Part shown: positions 32,632-40,163 of the stretch, piece by piece
How positions within the stretch are numbered: position 1 is the first letter of the stretch
Layout of the letters: each line of letters begins with the position of its first letter
DNA from: Legionella yabuuchiae
GTDB lineage: Bacteria; Pseudomonadota; Gammaproteobacteria; Legionellales; Legionellaceae
NCBI RefSeq assembly: GCF_900640115.1
Contig: NZ_CAAAIW010000015.1
Location: 1-64,000 of the forward strand
Length of the DNA stretch: 64,000 nt
Reading direction: 5' to 3'
Translations under genes and position numbers: made by a program
Notes under the pieces: model-generated
Database searches by the model: none
Seen by the model: the letters and a program-made list of their open reading frames with translations, nothing else
What the model was told of the DNA's origin: nothing

Positions 32632-32696
32632 CCCGCTATAGTTATGCATTTAATTTTCTCAGAAAACCGCCTCTATACTTTGCAAGGTGTACTGCT

Positions 32697-32745
32697 ATTG
32701 GGGGAACCTCTTTAGGGTTCTTCCCAATGTGATGTTCCCTCCCCC
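32697..32745 (+). other. Alternative-pairing hairpin region
   Basis: ATTGGGGGAACC at 32697 can pair either with GGTTCTTCCCAAT (32716-32728) or with GTTCCCTCCCCCAAT (32734-32748), so two mutually exclusive hairpins are possible. No T-run follows. It lies between the barrel gene and the acetyltransferase gene. May be a decayed repeat or a regulatory leader; no evidence decides. Confidence 0.35.
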
Positions 32746-32879
32746 AATGTACCGCTGTTTCCTAATGAAGAATCATGTCATTTGGGAACTAGCACTAACT
32801 TGTCTCATCAAGTGGTTAATAAAGCAAAAATCATTTAATATATGAACCACTATTAAGTGACTTACTTAAAAAAGTGATT

Positions 32880-33377
32880 ATGAATATTGAAATCAGATCA
32901 ATCACTGAACATGACATAGAGCAATTTCGCCAGGCCGTTGGCTGTGTTGCTAGAGAAAAACTTTATTTAGCCTTCTTAGATTCTCCATCATTAGAAATGA
33001 CCAAAGAGTTTGTTCTGACGAATATAAAAGAATCATGGCCACAAGTTGTAGCAATATCATATGAAAAAATTATTGGATGGTGTGATATTGTCGGCTCTAA
33101 TCGGCATGCATGTAAACATCTAGGAACGTTGGGAATGGGAATCATCAATGAATTTCGAGGTCATGGCATAGGTCATCAACTGATTAAGAAAGCTCTAGAG
33201 TTAGCCAAAGAGAAAGGCTTAACCAGAATTGAATTATCTGTTAGAGAAGATAATAAAAGAGCAATACATCTTTATAAAAAATTTGGCTTTAACATCGAGG
33301 GCAAACACATCAATAGTCTTTTAGTTGATGGACAATACTTTAATCAAATTTCAATGGCATTACTTATATACCCGTGA
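32880..33377 (+). CDS. GNAT-family N-acetyltransferase
   Basis: About 165 residues. The acetyl-CoA site is visible: motif A around LGMGIINEFRGHGIGHQLIK (R/Q-x-x-G-x-G/A variant RGHGIG), then ALELAKEKGLTRIELSVRED and KRAIHLYKKFGFNIEGK. The acceptor cannot be told. I prefer the ATG at 32880 to the GTG at 32874. The last three codons and the stop (Ile-Tyr-Pro-stop) lie inside or at the edge of a palindromic repeat starting at 33367, so the native C-terminus was probably replaced on insertion. Confidence 0.88.
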   Translation: MNIEIRSITEHDIEQFRQAVGCVAREKLYLAFLDSPSLEMTKEFVLTNIKESWPQVVAISYEKIIGWCDIVGSNRHACKHLGTLGMGIINEFRGHGIGHQLIKKALELAKEKGLTRIELSVREDNKRAIHLYKKFGFNIEGKHINSLLVDGQYFNQISMALLIYP

Positions 33378-33426
33378 TCTTTCAAAATGCGTGTTTTTAG
33401 ACCCCTTTTGAAAGATCACGGGTATA
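33367..33426 (-). repeat. MITE-like element, copy C (60 bp, internally deleted)
   Basis: Keeps both outer arms (TATACCCGTGATCTTTCAAAA and its complement) but lacks the middle of the 164-bp element. Arms carry GTGATC/GATCAC instead of GTAATC/GATTAC in copies A and B, changed on both sides. It lies exactly between the convergent acetyltransferase gene and the small membrane-protein gene, and could act as a bidirectional hairpin. Confidence 0.85.
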
Positions 33427-33428
33427 GA

Positions 33429-33635
33429 TTAATTAACATCCGTACCGAGCTTGGTTTTTTGGGTATTAGCTAATGACAGTGCCTTGCTCCTGTTCTTTGA
33501 TCTCGATGATAAATAGACAAAAAGCAGATAAAACCATAGCAAAGATTTAATGAACAAAAACATGAGGGTTTTAGGGTACGCATCTGAATATGCTAATACG
33601 ATAAGGTTTTGAGTAACAATAGAAGTTACCAGCAT
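33429..33635 (-). CDS. Small single-span membrane protein coupled to the kinase-like LuxR regulator
   Basis: 68 residues. A hydrophobic stretch (about residues 23-43, TLMFLFIKSLLWFYLLFVYL) predicts one or two membrane passes, followed by a basic tail (RSKNRSK). No family is recognised. Its ATG overlaps the stop codon of the upstream regulator gene (TAATG), so translation is probably coupled. This argues that it is real despite its size. Role unknown; a membrane partner of the regulator is a reasonable guess. Confidence 0.5.
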   Translation of the reverse strand: MLVTSIVTQNLIVLAYSDAYPKTLMFLFIKSLLWFYLLFVYLSSRSKNRSKALSLANTQKTKLGTDVN

Positions 33636-34405
33636 TAATGTTTAGATAAATACAGACTAATAAGATCTTTGCTGGAATCACATTCAAGCTTCTCTTTTAG
33701 CTGAGCAATATATACCTCTACAGTCCTGTATGATATATCCATCTCACGGGCTATTTCCTTTGCTGACAGTCCCTTAGATAGATATTTTAGACAAATTGCT
33801 TGTTGCTCTGAAATACGAACAAAAGTATCATTTTTGAACTTGAAGAACACGAGATCTTTATCAGTGAGTCCTGTTGGCTTGTCTAGGATGAATTCATTCT
33901 GTTTCAGATAATCTAAGACCACATCAATAAGCCTCTCGACATCTCCATCATCTGAGGACAAAACAACATTACTTATTTCATTATAATAGTCGTTGCGATC
34001 ATGATGCAGCGTCTTAAGGACTTCTTCGTAATTTTGATCACTAATAAGCGGTTCATGTCGACTGCCACATCGCCTGATTTGTGTCTCAAGAGCCGTTTTT
34101 AAAAATACAACACAAGCACTCTTTAAGCACTCCCGTATCTTTGGAGTTTTTCCAATGTGACAATCTAGCCCGACTACAACTCCACTCCGTTTTGATAATG
34201 AATCGAATATTATTTCTTGTGAACGCTCGTAATGCTCAAGTCCGGCTTGCCCTAGTATTTCCCCGAGGGTAAGACCTATTCTGTGCTCAAGTCCCATATC
34301 AGCATCAACGAATTGATAGCCAAGTCTATCAGCCAAATGCTTAGCAAAATAAGCTTTGCCTACTGCAGGATGTCCTATGACAAATATGCGCTTTAATTTT
34401 TTCAT
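33635..34405 (-). CDS. Shikimate-kinase-like domain fused to a LuxR-type DNA-binding domain
   Basis: 256 residues. Residues 1-170 follow the shikimate kinase fold: P-loop GHPAVGK at 11-17, DADMGLEHRIG at 34-44, lid region near HEPLI, and the C-terminal helices. Residues about 198-256 are a LuxR/GerE helix-turn-helix (EQQAICLKYLSKGLSAKEIA, then ISYRTVEVYIAQLKEKL). Key catalytic features look lost: Ser/Thr after the P-loop Lys is Ala18, the GGG substrate loop is GLD, and the shikimate-binding Arg of the F-R motif appears to be Glu. So it is probably a ligand- or nucleotide-sensing regulator, not an enzyme. Compare BzdR, an XRE regulator with a shikimate-kinase-like sensor for benzoyl-CoA. Coupled to the small membrane gene downstream. 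Confidence 0.82.
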   Translation of the reverse strand: MKKLKRIFVIGHPAVGKAYFAKHLADRLGYQFVDADMGLEHRIGLTLGEILGQAGLEHYERSQEIIFDSLSKRSGVVVGLDCHIGKTPKIRECLKSACVVFLKTALETQIRRCGSRHEPLISDQNYEEVLKTLHHDRNDYYNEISNVVLSSDDGDVERLIDVVLDYLKQNEFILDKPTGLTDKDLVFFKFKNDTFVRISEQQAICLKYLSKGLSAKEIAREMDISYRTVEVYIAQLKEKLECDSSKDLISLYLSKH

Positions 34406-34531
34406 CTACTTTACTCCAAATATTTTGTCCAATATAAACAGTTTAACTGTCAAAATGATTAAATAATATACGTATAAATACTGATAATCGACCTTTAGGT
34501 CGCTGTCGCGAAACAGTTTATTTAGATATAA

Positions 34532-34648
34532 AGTAACTGTTCTCTCCTTGCCGACTTCCTGTGGCTTGACCCAGGATCCAGTGATGTAGAAAAAGTCTTG
34601 GATTCCGCAGTCAAGCCGCGGGAAGTCGGCCGGGAAAGAGCAGTTACT
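34532..34648. repeat. 117-bp imperfect palindromic repeat (second family)
   Basis: Arms of about 39 bases start AGTAACTG and contain GCCGACTTCC and GGCTTGAC, matched by the complement on the right (GTCAAGCC, GGAAGTCGGC, CAGTTACT). Most arm differences would be G-U wobbles in a plus-strand RNA. GC content is well above the surrounding sequence, which points to a dispersed mobile or structural repeat. Confidence 0.7.
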
Positions 34649-34816
34649 GATTTTTAATGAAGAAAACTAAAGGTACTTATTCACCTAGGCGTTTTTTTAC
34701 TGTGCCCTATTTTGCGGCAAGACCTTTTTCCACACTTCACCATACGAAAATAGAGGAATTCAGGAGATTTCTCTAATACGCTCGCATTCCTAAAATGGCC
34801 TAAAAAATTAATTTTT

Positions 34817-34855
34817 ATTTCCCGACACCGACCAAAAAGGTCCGTGTCGAGAAAT
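34817..34855. other. Strong 15-pair hairpin
   Basis: ATTTC/GAAAT, CGACAC/GTGTCG and GACC/GGTC stack with two mismatches around an AAAAA loop. The left arm recurs, as a half copy, at 36326-36341 (ATTTCGCGACACCGAC) on the other side of the F-box gene. Function unknown. Confidence 0.55.
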
Positions 34856-34966
34856 AGCGTTTTACATAGAAGAAAGTTGTAGTCAACTATTTTCTTTGAG
34901 CTGTTTTGATGGTTTTATTTTGATCTTTTGTGCTACTATTTATCCAAATAGATTTGGAGCACAGCG

Positions 34967-36100
34967 ATGCCAAGTCAAGCCGATGAATTTTTGTATAAAG
35001 ATGCCGTGAAATGGATTCATGAGCATCCTGAAGACAAACGCATTTCAGGAAGTATAAAACGAGATTTTTTGCACTTTAATGAATTACCACCAAAGAATAA
35101 AGTCGAGCTGATAACTGCCTTACATACAGCATTAAAAACCACTGGTTTATCTGAAGAGATTAAACAATCGTTGCCTTATCTGATATTTGATTTGGATGCG
35201 CTACCTGATGACATGCTTTTGGAAATTAAAGATAATTTAAATGAATCAGATATAAGAAGCCTAGGAAGTGTTTCAAAGAGAATGCATACACTTTTCCAAC
35301 TACCAAAACGGTTGTTGGATAAATTCCTGCAACGTGTGGCCTATGGAGAGCAGGATAAAGTAAAGCTGTTATTTACAGATGTATATCGAGATAATGAGGG
35401 AAAGATACAACAAGCCCTCCTGCATCAAGGAAGATTTGCCGATTATTCTGGTCGAACCTTCAATTGTTCTGCTTATGAATACGCCTATTGGGCGAAAGAT
35501 ACCCACATGTGTCGCATGCTAGAGCGTTATATGGATGATGCGACCAAAGCAGAGATGTTAGTTCGTGTTACAGAAATAGAACACACAGGACTTTCGTATA
35601 CCCAACACGGTGTTGCCTATTGCACGCATCATTTTGATTTTGCGCCATTGATACAAGCCCTTCAATTTTACGTTGATAACTATGATGCATGGTATGCTGC
35701 AAGTAACTGGGCTGCAATGGAAGCTGCTTGGATGGAGGTAGGCAAAGCGCAGCGCGATGTGCCTGCTCATGTGGCTCAAGAATATTGTAGACCGGACCAT
35801 GCATTTTATCCCTGCCCACTTTTTAATGAACCGGCATTACCACGAATTTTAACTTTTGATCACTGGACTACTTTGCGGTGCGAATCCTGGTTTCCTTTAA
35901 CATCTGCTAATTCTGGTCTCGGTTTTGATTTTGCATTGGCTCGGGGTTGGCACCTGATGCCGCGCGCCGCGCGGCGGGTCATTACCTCGCGGGTTGATTT
36001 GGCGGCCGTTAGCCGCCTAGATGAAGTGAGAGCCATCGAGCTCACGCAGTCGCGTGAACATTTAAACCCACCGCCAATGGCGCAGAGCATGAGCGTTTGA
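34967..36100 (+). CDS. F-box-like protein; second candidate host-directed effector
   Basis: 377 residues, no signal peptide; GGAG seven bases before the ATG. Residues about 78-115 (DALPDDMLLEIKDNLNESDI, then LGSVSKRMHTLF) match an F-box. After it come FADYSGRTFNCSAYEYAYWA with KDTHMCRMLERYMD, a block I associate with Legionella/Coxiella effector-like proteins, and further on SANSGLGFDF. Both motifs (DYSGR and SGLGFDF) recur in the protein at 29627, so the two are paralogues. The last 45 codons (from about 35955) are much richer in G+C than the rest, with GCCGCGCGCCGCGCGGCGGG-type runs, hinting at a foreign or extended 3' end. Effector role is inference. Confidence 0.75.
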   Translation: MPSQADEFLYKDAVKWIHEHPEDKRISGSIKRDFLHFNELPPKNKVELITALHTALKTTGLSEEIKQSLPYLIFDLDALPDDMLLEIKDNLNESDIRSLGSVSKRMHTLFQLPKRLLDKFLQRVAYGEQDKVKLLFTDVYRDNEGKIQQALLHQGRFADYSGRTFNCSAYEYAYWAKDTHMCRMLERYMDDATKAEMLVRVTEIEHTGLSYTQHGVAYCTHHFDFAPLIQALQFYVDNYDAWYAASNWAAMEAAWMEVGKAQRDVPAHVAQEYCRPDHAFYPCPLFNEPALPRILTFDHWTTLRCESWFPLTSANSGLGFDFALARGWHLMPRAARRVITSRVDLAAVSRLDEVRAIELTQSREHLNPPPMAQSMSV

Positions 36101-36641
36101 TTGCAGCCCGGTCGAGTAGAGTCGCGGCGATGCTCTTCACCGCACTATCTCGACAGACTTGCATAAACCACCTCATGATTTCTGCGTATTGCCAGCTTTG
36201 TGATGATTTCACCCACCACATGCACCAAAGCTGGATTATCCACAGTCAGGAGATTCCTCGCAAAGCTTGAAATGACGTAGGAATTTTATAAATTTGCTAA
36301 AATTCTATCTACAGAAATCAATTCAATTTCGCGACACCGACTTTTTGTCCACAAATTCTGTGGATAACCTTGTGTGTATTCTCTGAAAGGACTGTAACAT
36401 TCGAGCGTTTTATCGTTGCTTAGTGATTTGCCAAGGTGCAAATTTATACCCGTAATCTTTCAAAATGCGTGATTTATGCTTTTTCTTTTTCGCCCTGCCG
36501 CATTTTAAAAAACTCGCAAGGGAATGAGCCATTACTCGCTTTTTAAAATGCGGCAGGACAAAAAATAAAGGCGCCTAAAAACACGCATTTTGAAAGATTA
36601 CGGGTATATATCTTAAGAAATTGGTATTTCTTAGAGTGACT
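36101..36641. other. Gene-free spacer with MITE-like copy B
   Basis: 541 bases. The first 110 continue the GC-rich composition of the preceding gene end. A half hairpin copy is at 36326-36341 and the intact MITE-like element at 36445-36608. I see no gene in the remainder. Confidence 0.55.
36445..36608 (+). repeat. MITE-like palindromic element, copy B (164 bp, intact)
   Basis: Same length and orientation as copy A at 30910-31073 and, by eye, the same sequence throughout, including both nested inverted repeats. Flanks differ (AAATT before, TATCTT after), so the identity ends at the element boundaries. TA flanks both ends. Confidence 0.88.
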
Positions 36642-37562
36642 CTATAAGTTAATATCCCGTGAAATAATTTTAACTTCTTGATCCTCTTTGTGAACAAATA
36701 GCAATGTGTATTCTGGCACTTCTAACCAAGTCGTCGTGTCTTCCGTCAAGGGTTCAGAAGCAATAATAATGCTTGATTTTTTACCTCCACCTTTCATTTT
36801 ATACTCCTCTTCAAAATAGCCGTAATGTTCTCCATAGGTATACCAAAGTGAATGATAAGCAAAATGACTCGACGGAGTCCCGTTTTCAGGTAGCCAGCCA
36901 TAATCCAAAACGTATCTAGTGGCCGCAATAAACTCACCGTTGGTAAGAAATAAATTAACTGGTGAATTAATCGCAATATCATGTTGCTTGCGCACATATT
37001 TTAAAATTTTAAATGTTTCAAGAAGTGCGCTGATAATCTCTTCAGCATCAAAATGAGCAGCAGAGGGATTTGGAAGCTGAGAAAGAAATACAGCATAAAT
37101 CCATTCGCTATCCGTCGTTCCACGAATAAACGGCTGAAATTCTTCTTTAATATAGTTTAATAAATCATAGCGCATTACATCAAAATCATATAAATGACCA
37201 TTATGGGCTAACGCGATGTTAACCCCAGAAAATAAGAATGGGTGAACATTTTGATTAGCTATCACTTGTGCCTCATGATAATCAACCCCTCTCAAATGAG
37301 CTATCAAACAGCGAGGAGTAATTTTTGTGGCCAAATTTCTGAGATTTTCATCGTAGAATGGGAGTTCAGGTGTTTTATAGAGAAACGGTCTCCTGGGATC
37401 ATAGGAATGATCAACCCATGCAGCCATACCAAATCCAGCGAGATTTAACAAGGAAGACATATATTTGGGGTTATAGCTTTGTTTAATAAACGAATTATCA
37501 GGCTTGTATAAAAGCTCTTCAACTAACGTCGGTTTTCCCAGATAAGACAATATCCTGCACAT
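36642..37562 (-). CDS. Class II glutamine amidotransferase (YafJ/EgtC-like)
   Basis: 306 residues. The ATG at 37562 gives Met-Cys, and the Cys becomes the N-terminal nucleophile of class II amidotransferases; AGGTGA lies 6-7 bases upstream. Other signature blocks: AHLRG (glutamine-binding Arg), NVHPFLF, ALAHNGHLYDFD and GTTDSEW. There is no synthase domain, so ammonia or another transferase reaction must be used with a partner. It follows the dual-CNB gene by 5 bases in a three-gene operon led by a YbdK-type ligase. Stand-alone members include YafJ and the ergothioneine enzyme EgtC (gamma-glutamyl hydrolase). Substrate unknown. Confidence 0.87.
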   Translation of the reverse strand: MCRILSYLGKPTLVEELLYKPDNSFIKQSYNPKYMSSLLNLAGFGMAAWVDHSYDPRRPFLYKTPELPFYDENLRNLATKITPRCLIAHLRGVDYHEAQVIANQNVHPFLFSGVNIALAHNGHLYDFDVMRYDLLNYIKEEFQPFIRGTTDSEWIYAVFLSQLPNPSAAHFDAEEIISALLETFKILKYVRKQHDIAINSPVNLFLTNGEFIAATRYVLDYGWLPENGTPSSHFAYHSLWYTYGEHYGYFEEEYKMKGGGKKSSIIIASEPLTEDTTTWLEVPEYTLLFVHKEDQEVKIISRDINL

Positions 37563-37567
37563 TTCGG

Positions 37568-38608
37568 TCACCTATTGTATTTTTCAATATGCAGCCTGAC
37601 ATCCAGCTTATTAATTGATTTGCCAAGTGCCACCAGAGACTGGCTGATGAGATTAAACAGCTTATACCAAACAATGGACTTTTCTTGTTTAAAATAATTT
37701 AAATCCTCTTCAGAGAGTTTAAACAAAATCGATGATTCGCAGGTGATAAAGCTTATCGTAAACGTTGATTCTTTATCGATACACGCAACCCCTGCAAACA
37801 ATGAACCTGGCCCAATCACTGAAAGCTTAGCCAGCTTATTGTCTTGTAAGATGCTTGATTGCACCGCGCCATGTAGTACAACAAAGCAGGAGGACTTTTT
37901 TTCTCCTTCATGAAGTAAAATGCAATTTTTAGGGGCTTTTATAAAGCAGGAATGTTCTAACAGTTCTGATTTTTCTTCATTGGTAAAATTATAAAATAAA
38001 GGGTTTAATAGTAAAGAATTAAGCTTCGGATCGTCTTCACCTGGCAAAGGTAGTTTAGTTGGCTCGGTTACCGACTGTAATGCTCTGCCGATAAACGACA
38101 AGCTTAACATTGGAGATTGAGTAATAAGTTCAACGGCTCGATCATGGGTATATTTCATACTAAGACAAAGTTGGGTGTTAATAGCTTTTGTAATTTTGTA
38201 TCTGGCATCTGGGTCAATCGCGTTTAAAAAATCAAAATAAGTCGCTGACAGGAATAAACAAACCACGGGGGTTTGTGCGATTGCAGAGGTTGGTGATAAA
38301 CCCTTTTCAATAAAACTGATTCCCCCAATAAAGCCATTATGTTCAAGGGTTTCAAATTTAGTATTACCTTCGCCGAGTATCTTGACCACAATATCAACTT
38401 TGCCTTCAACAATGATAAAGACCCCTTCCACAGGCTTACCTTGTTGAATAATGCATTGTCCTTTTAAAAAACTAAACGCTTTGCATTGATGAATTAGCAT
38501 AGCAATTTGTTCTGGTTTTAAATAATCAGCCAGGCTCCCAGTTTCTAAGGCTTTGATTTGCTCTTGATTCAATTGGATGGTAAACGGTTTGGTTGAAGAC
38601 TTATTCAT
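37568..38608 (-). CDS. Protein with two cyclic-nucleotide-binding-like domains
   Basis: 346 residues, two CNB beta-barrels: residues about 20-130 (FLKGQCIIQQGKPVEGVFII, VEGKVDIVV) and about 205-320 (CILLHEGEKKSSCFVVLHGA). No DNA-binding or enzymatic domain follows. The phosphate-binding cassettes (GGISFIEKGLSPTSAIA and AGVACIDKESTFTIS) lack the conserved Arg that holds cyclic nucleotide phosphate, so cAMP binding is doubtful. Start overlaps the upstream ligase stop by 4 bases (ATGA), and the amidotransferase follows at once, so it probably regulates or scaffolds these enzymes. Confidence 0.85.
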   Translation of the reverse strand: MNKSSTKPFTIQLNQEQIKALETGSLADYLKPEQIAMLIHQCKAFSFLKGQCIIQQGKPVEGVFIIVEGKVDIVVKILGEGNTKFETLEHNGFIGGISFIEKGLSPTSAIAQTPVVCLFLSATYFDFLNAIDPDARYKITKAINTQLCLSMKYTHDRAVELITQSPMLSLSFIGRALQSVTEPTKLPLPGEDDPKLNSLLLNPLFYNFTNEEKSELLEHSCFIKAPKNCILLHEGEKKSSCFVVLHGAVQSSILQDNKLAKLSVIGPGSLFAGVACIDKESTFTISFITCESSILFKLSEEDLNYFKQEKSIVWYKLFNLISQSLVALGKSINKLDVRLHIEKYNR

Positions 38609-39741
38609 AGCCTATCCCTAGAGTCCTTAAGCCATCGATTGCATTGCTCAGCTACAACAGCTTCCAAGGAGTGAGTATTATGGTTATACATTTCGCGAAG
38701 TATTGATGCATCACACTGGTGTTCAATCACGGATTGATGCAGATCATCAAATAATCTCCCTGAGCTTTTCTCCTTACTATAAGGTCTTAACGTTTCAAAG
38801 AGGTCTAAAAGCTCGTCTTTAATAATATGATTTTGGTAAGTAATGCAGTCTGCTCGTTTGCCCTCTAGGCCATAACGGCTAGCTTGAAATCGATTGCTGC
38901 TGTATAAAAAATAAAATTCTTTGGTTGGTACAAAGGGTTTTTCCTGAATCAAATATAATGATAAAGCCTGAATAAAGGCGGCAATTGCCGCCGCCCTTTT
39001 CAACGTCAATGGGGTATCTAATATTCGAATTTCAACCGTACCAAACTCAGGTTTAGGGCGAATATCCCAGTAAACATCTTTCATACTTTCAATAAGACCC
39101 AAGTGTTTCAGATGATAAAAATAGCTGGTAAATTCAGTCCAGTTCTCTATAAAAGGCATGTAACCACAGATAGGAAAAGCATTAAATAGTGTGTTTCTTG
39201 AAGAACAAAAACCACTATCAATGCTTTGGAAGAATGGGGATGATGAACTCAAGGCGATGAAGTGAGGCGTATATTGCGCAAGCGCGTGAGTTAAATAAAT
39301 TGCATCTTCGGCGGTTTCGCAACCAAAATGAACGTGTTGTCCAAAAATAGTCGCCTGCTGACATAAAAATTGAAATTTTTTTAACACCTTTTTATAGCGA
39401 GGATCAGGGAAAATTTTTTGATCATGCCAATCTTGAAACGGATGCGTTCCTCCGCCGCAGTAAGTGATATTTTTATCTTTAACTAATTTTAAAAGAACCG
39501 TTTGTAACTCTAAAAGATCAGTGTGAATGGCCTCAGGATCTTCATGAACCGAAGTATTAATTTCAATCATACCCTGGGTAATTTCATGATTGACTCGATT
39601 CTCATATTTTGTATGTTTCAGCTCATCTATGATCTCTTTAGCCCAAGAAGTCAGTTTAAAGGTCTCACTATCAATAATCTGCAGTTCTACCTCTACGCCA
39701 AGGGAACCAAGCTTGGATTCTTTAAATGGTAACACTTGCAT
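38605..39741 (-). CDS. YbdK-type carboxylate-amine ligase (GCS2 family)
   Basis: 378 residues of the glutamate-cysteine ligase family 2 fold. Motifs: SLGVEVELQIID (Glu for Mg-ATP), NHEITQGMIEINTSVHEDPE, GQHVHFG, and RPKPEFGTVEIRILDTPLTL. E. coli YbdK has weak glutamate-cysteine ligase activity; the true substrate of many members is unknown. First gene of a tight operon with a dual-CNB protein and a class II amidotransferase. The pairing recalls EgtA/EgtC of ergothioneine synthesis, but egtB and egtD are not here. Its upstream spacer (39742-40163) should hold the promoter. Confidence 0.87.
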   Translation of the reverse strand: MQVLPFKESKLGSLGVEVELQIIDSETFKLTSWAKEIIDELKHTKYENRVNHEITQGMIEINTSVHEDPEAIHTDLLELQTVLLKLVKDKNITYCGGGTHPFQDWHDQKIFPDPRYKKVLKKFQFLCQQATIFGQHVHFGCETAEDAIYLTHALAQYTPHFIALSSSSPFFQSIDSGFCSSRNTLFNAFPICGYMPFIENWTEFTSYFYHLKHLGLIESMKDVYWDIRPKPEFGTVEIRILDTPLTLKRAAAIAAFIQALSLYLIQEKPFVPTKEFYFLYSSNRFQASRYGLEGKRADCITYQNHIIKDELLDLFETLRPYSKEKSSGRLFDDLHQSVIEHQCDASILREMYNHNTHSLEAVVAEQCNRWLKDSRDRL

Positions 39742-40163
39742 AGCTGTCCTTAAGAAATAATATTAAAAATGAGTACTTATAAGACTTATTATAGTCAACA
39801 CAGCACACCTATCTCTTTAAACCTAAAAAAAAGCAGTTAAGCCCTACTACACAAGCTAATAACACTGAATCTATTGATTTTTTTTAATATTTTTGGCCCA
39901 ACTTAGTGGCAATTATCTTTTTCCATCATATGGTAAGAACAAATCATGTCAATAAAAAATATCTAAGGATGTCGCGAAAACGGCCCTACTATCTTGCAAT
40001 GATGATACACTGTTAACATTGCTGTAGTTTTGGTATTAACCTCTCCGGTTGAATTCTTTGCAATGTACATAATGTTTCGTAATAAATTCGTTCTTGATCT
40101 TCATGACCAGACAAGCGATTATTCTGTTTTTACCTGTTGGGAGCTGGTGTGAGTTACGAAACA
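39742..40163. other. AT-rich divergent spacer, no gene seen
   Basis: 422 bases between the divergently transcribed ligase operon and the ETF-QO gene. Several T-runs and A-runs but no convincing reading frame, hairpin or repeat. It must contain promoters for both directions. Confidence 0.55.

Larger units (their letters stand above)
34406..34966. other. Gene-free spacer with two palindromic structures
   Basis: 561 bases between the divergent regulator gene and the second F-box gene. It holds a 117-bp imperfect palindrome (34532-34648) and a strong hairpin (34817-34855). I see no protein gene. The promoter of the F-box gene should lie in the last 60 bases (TACTAT about 30 bases before the start codon is a possible -10). 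Confidence 0.55.

Noticed and set aside
30910-36608. Possible CRISPR-like repeat array in the accessory region
   Set aside because: The repeats are few, long, palindromic and kilobases apart, with no regular spacers and no cas genes.
36642-39741. Ergothioneine biosynthesis cluster
   Set aside because: Only EgtA-like and EgtC-like family members are present; egtB and egtD signatures are absent, and both families have other roles.
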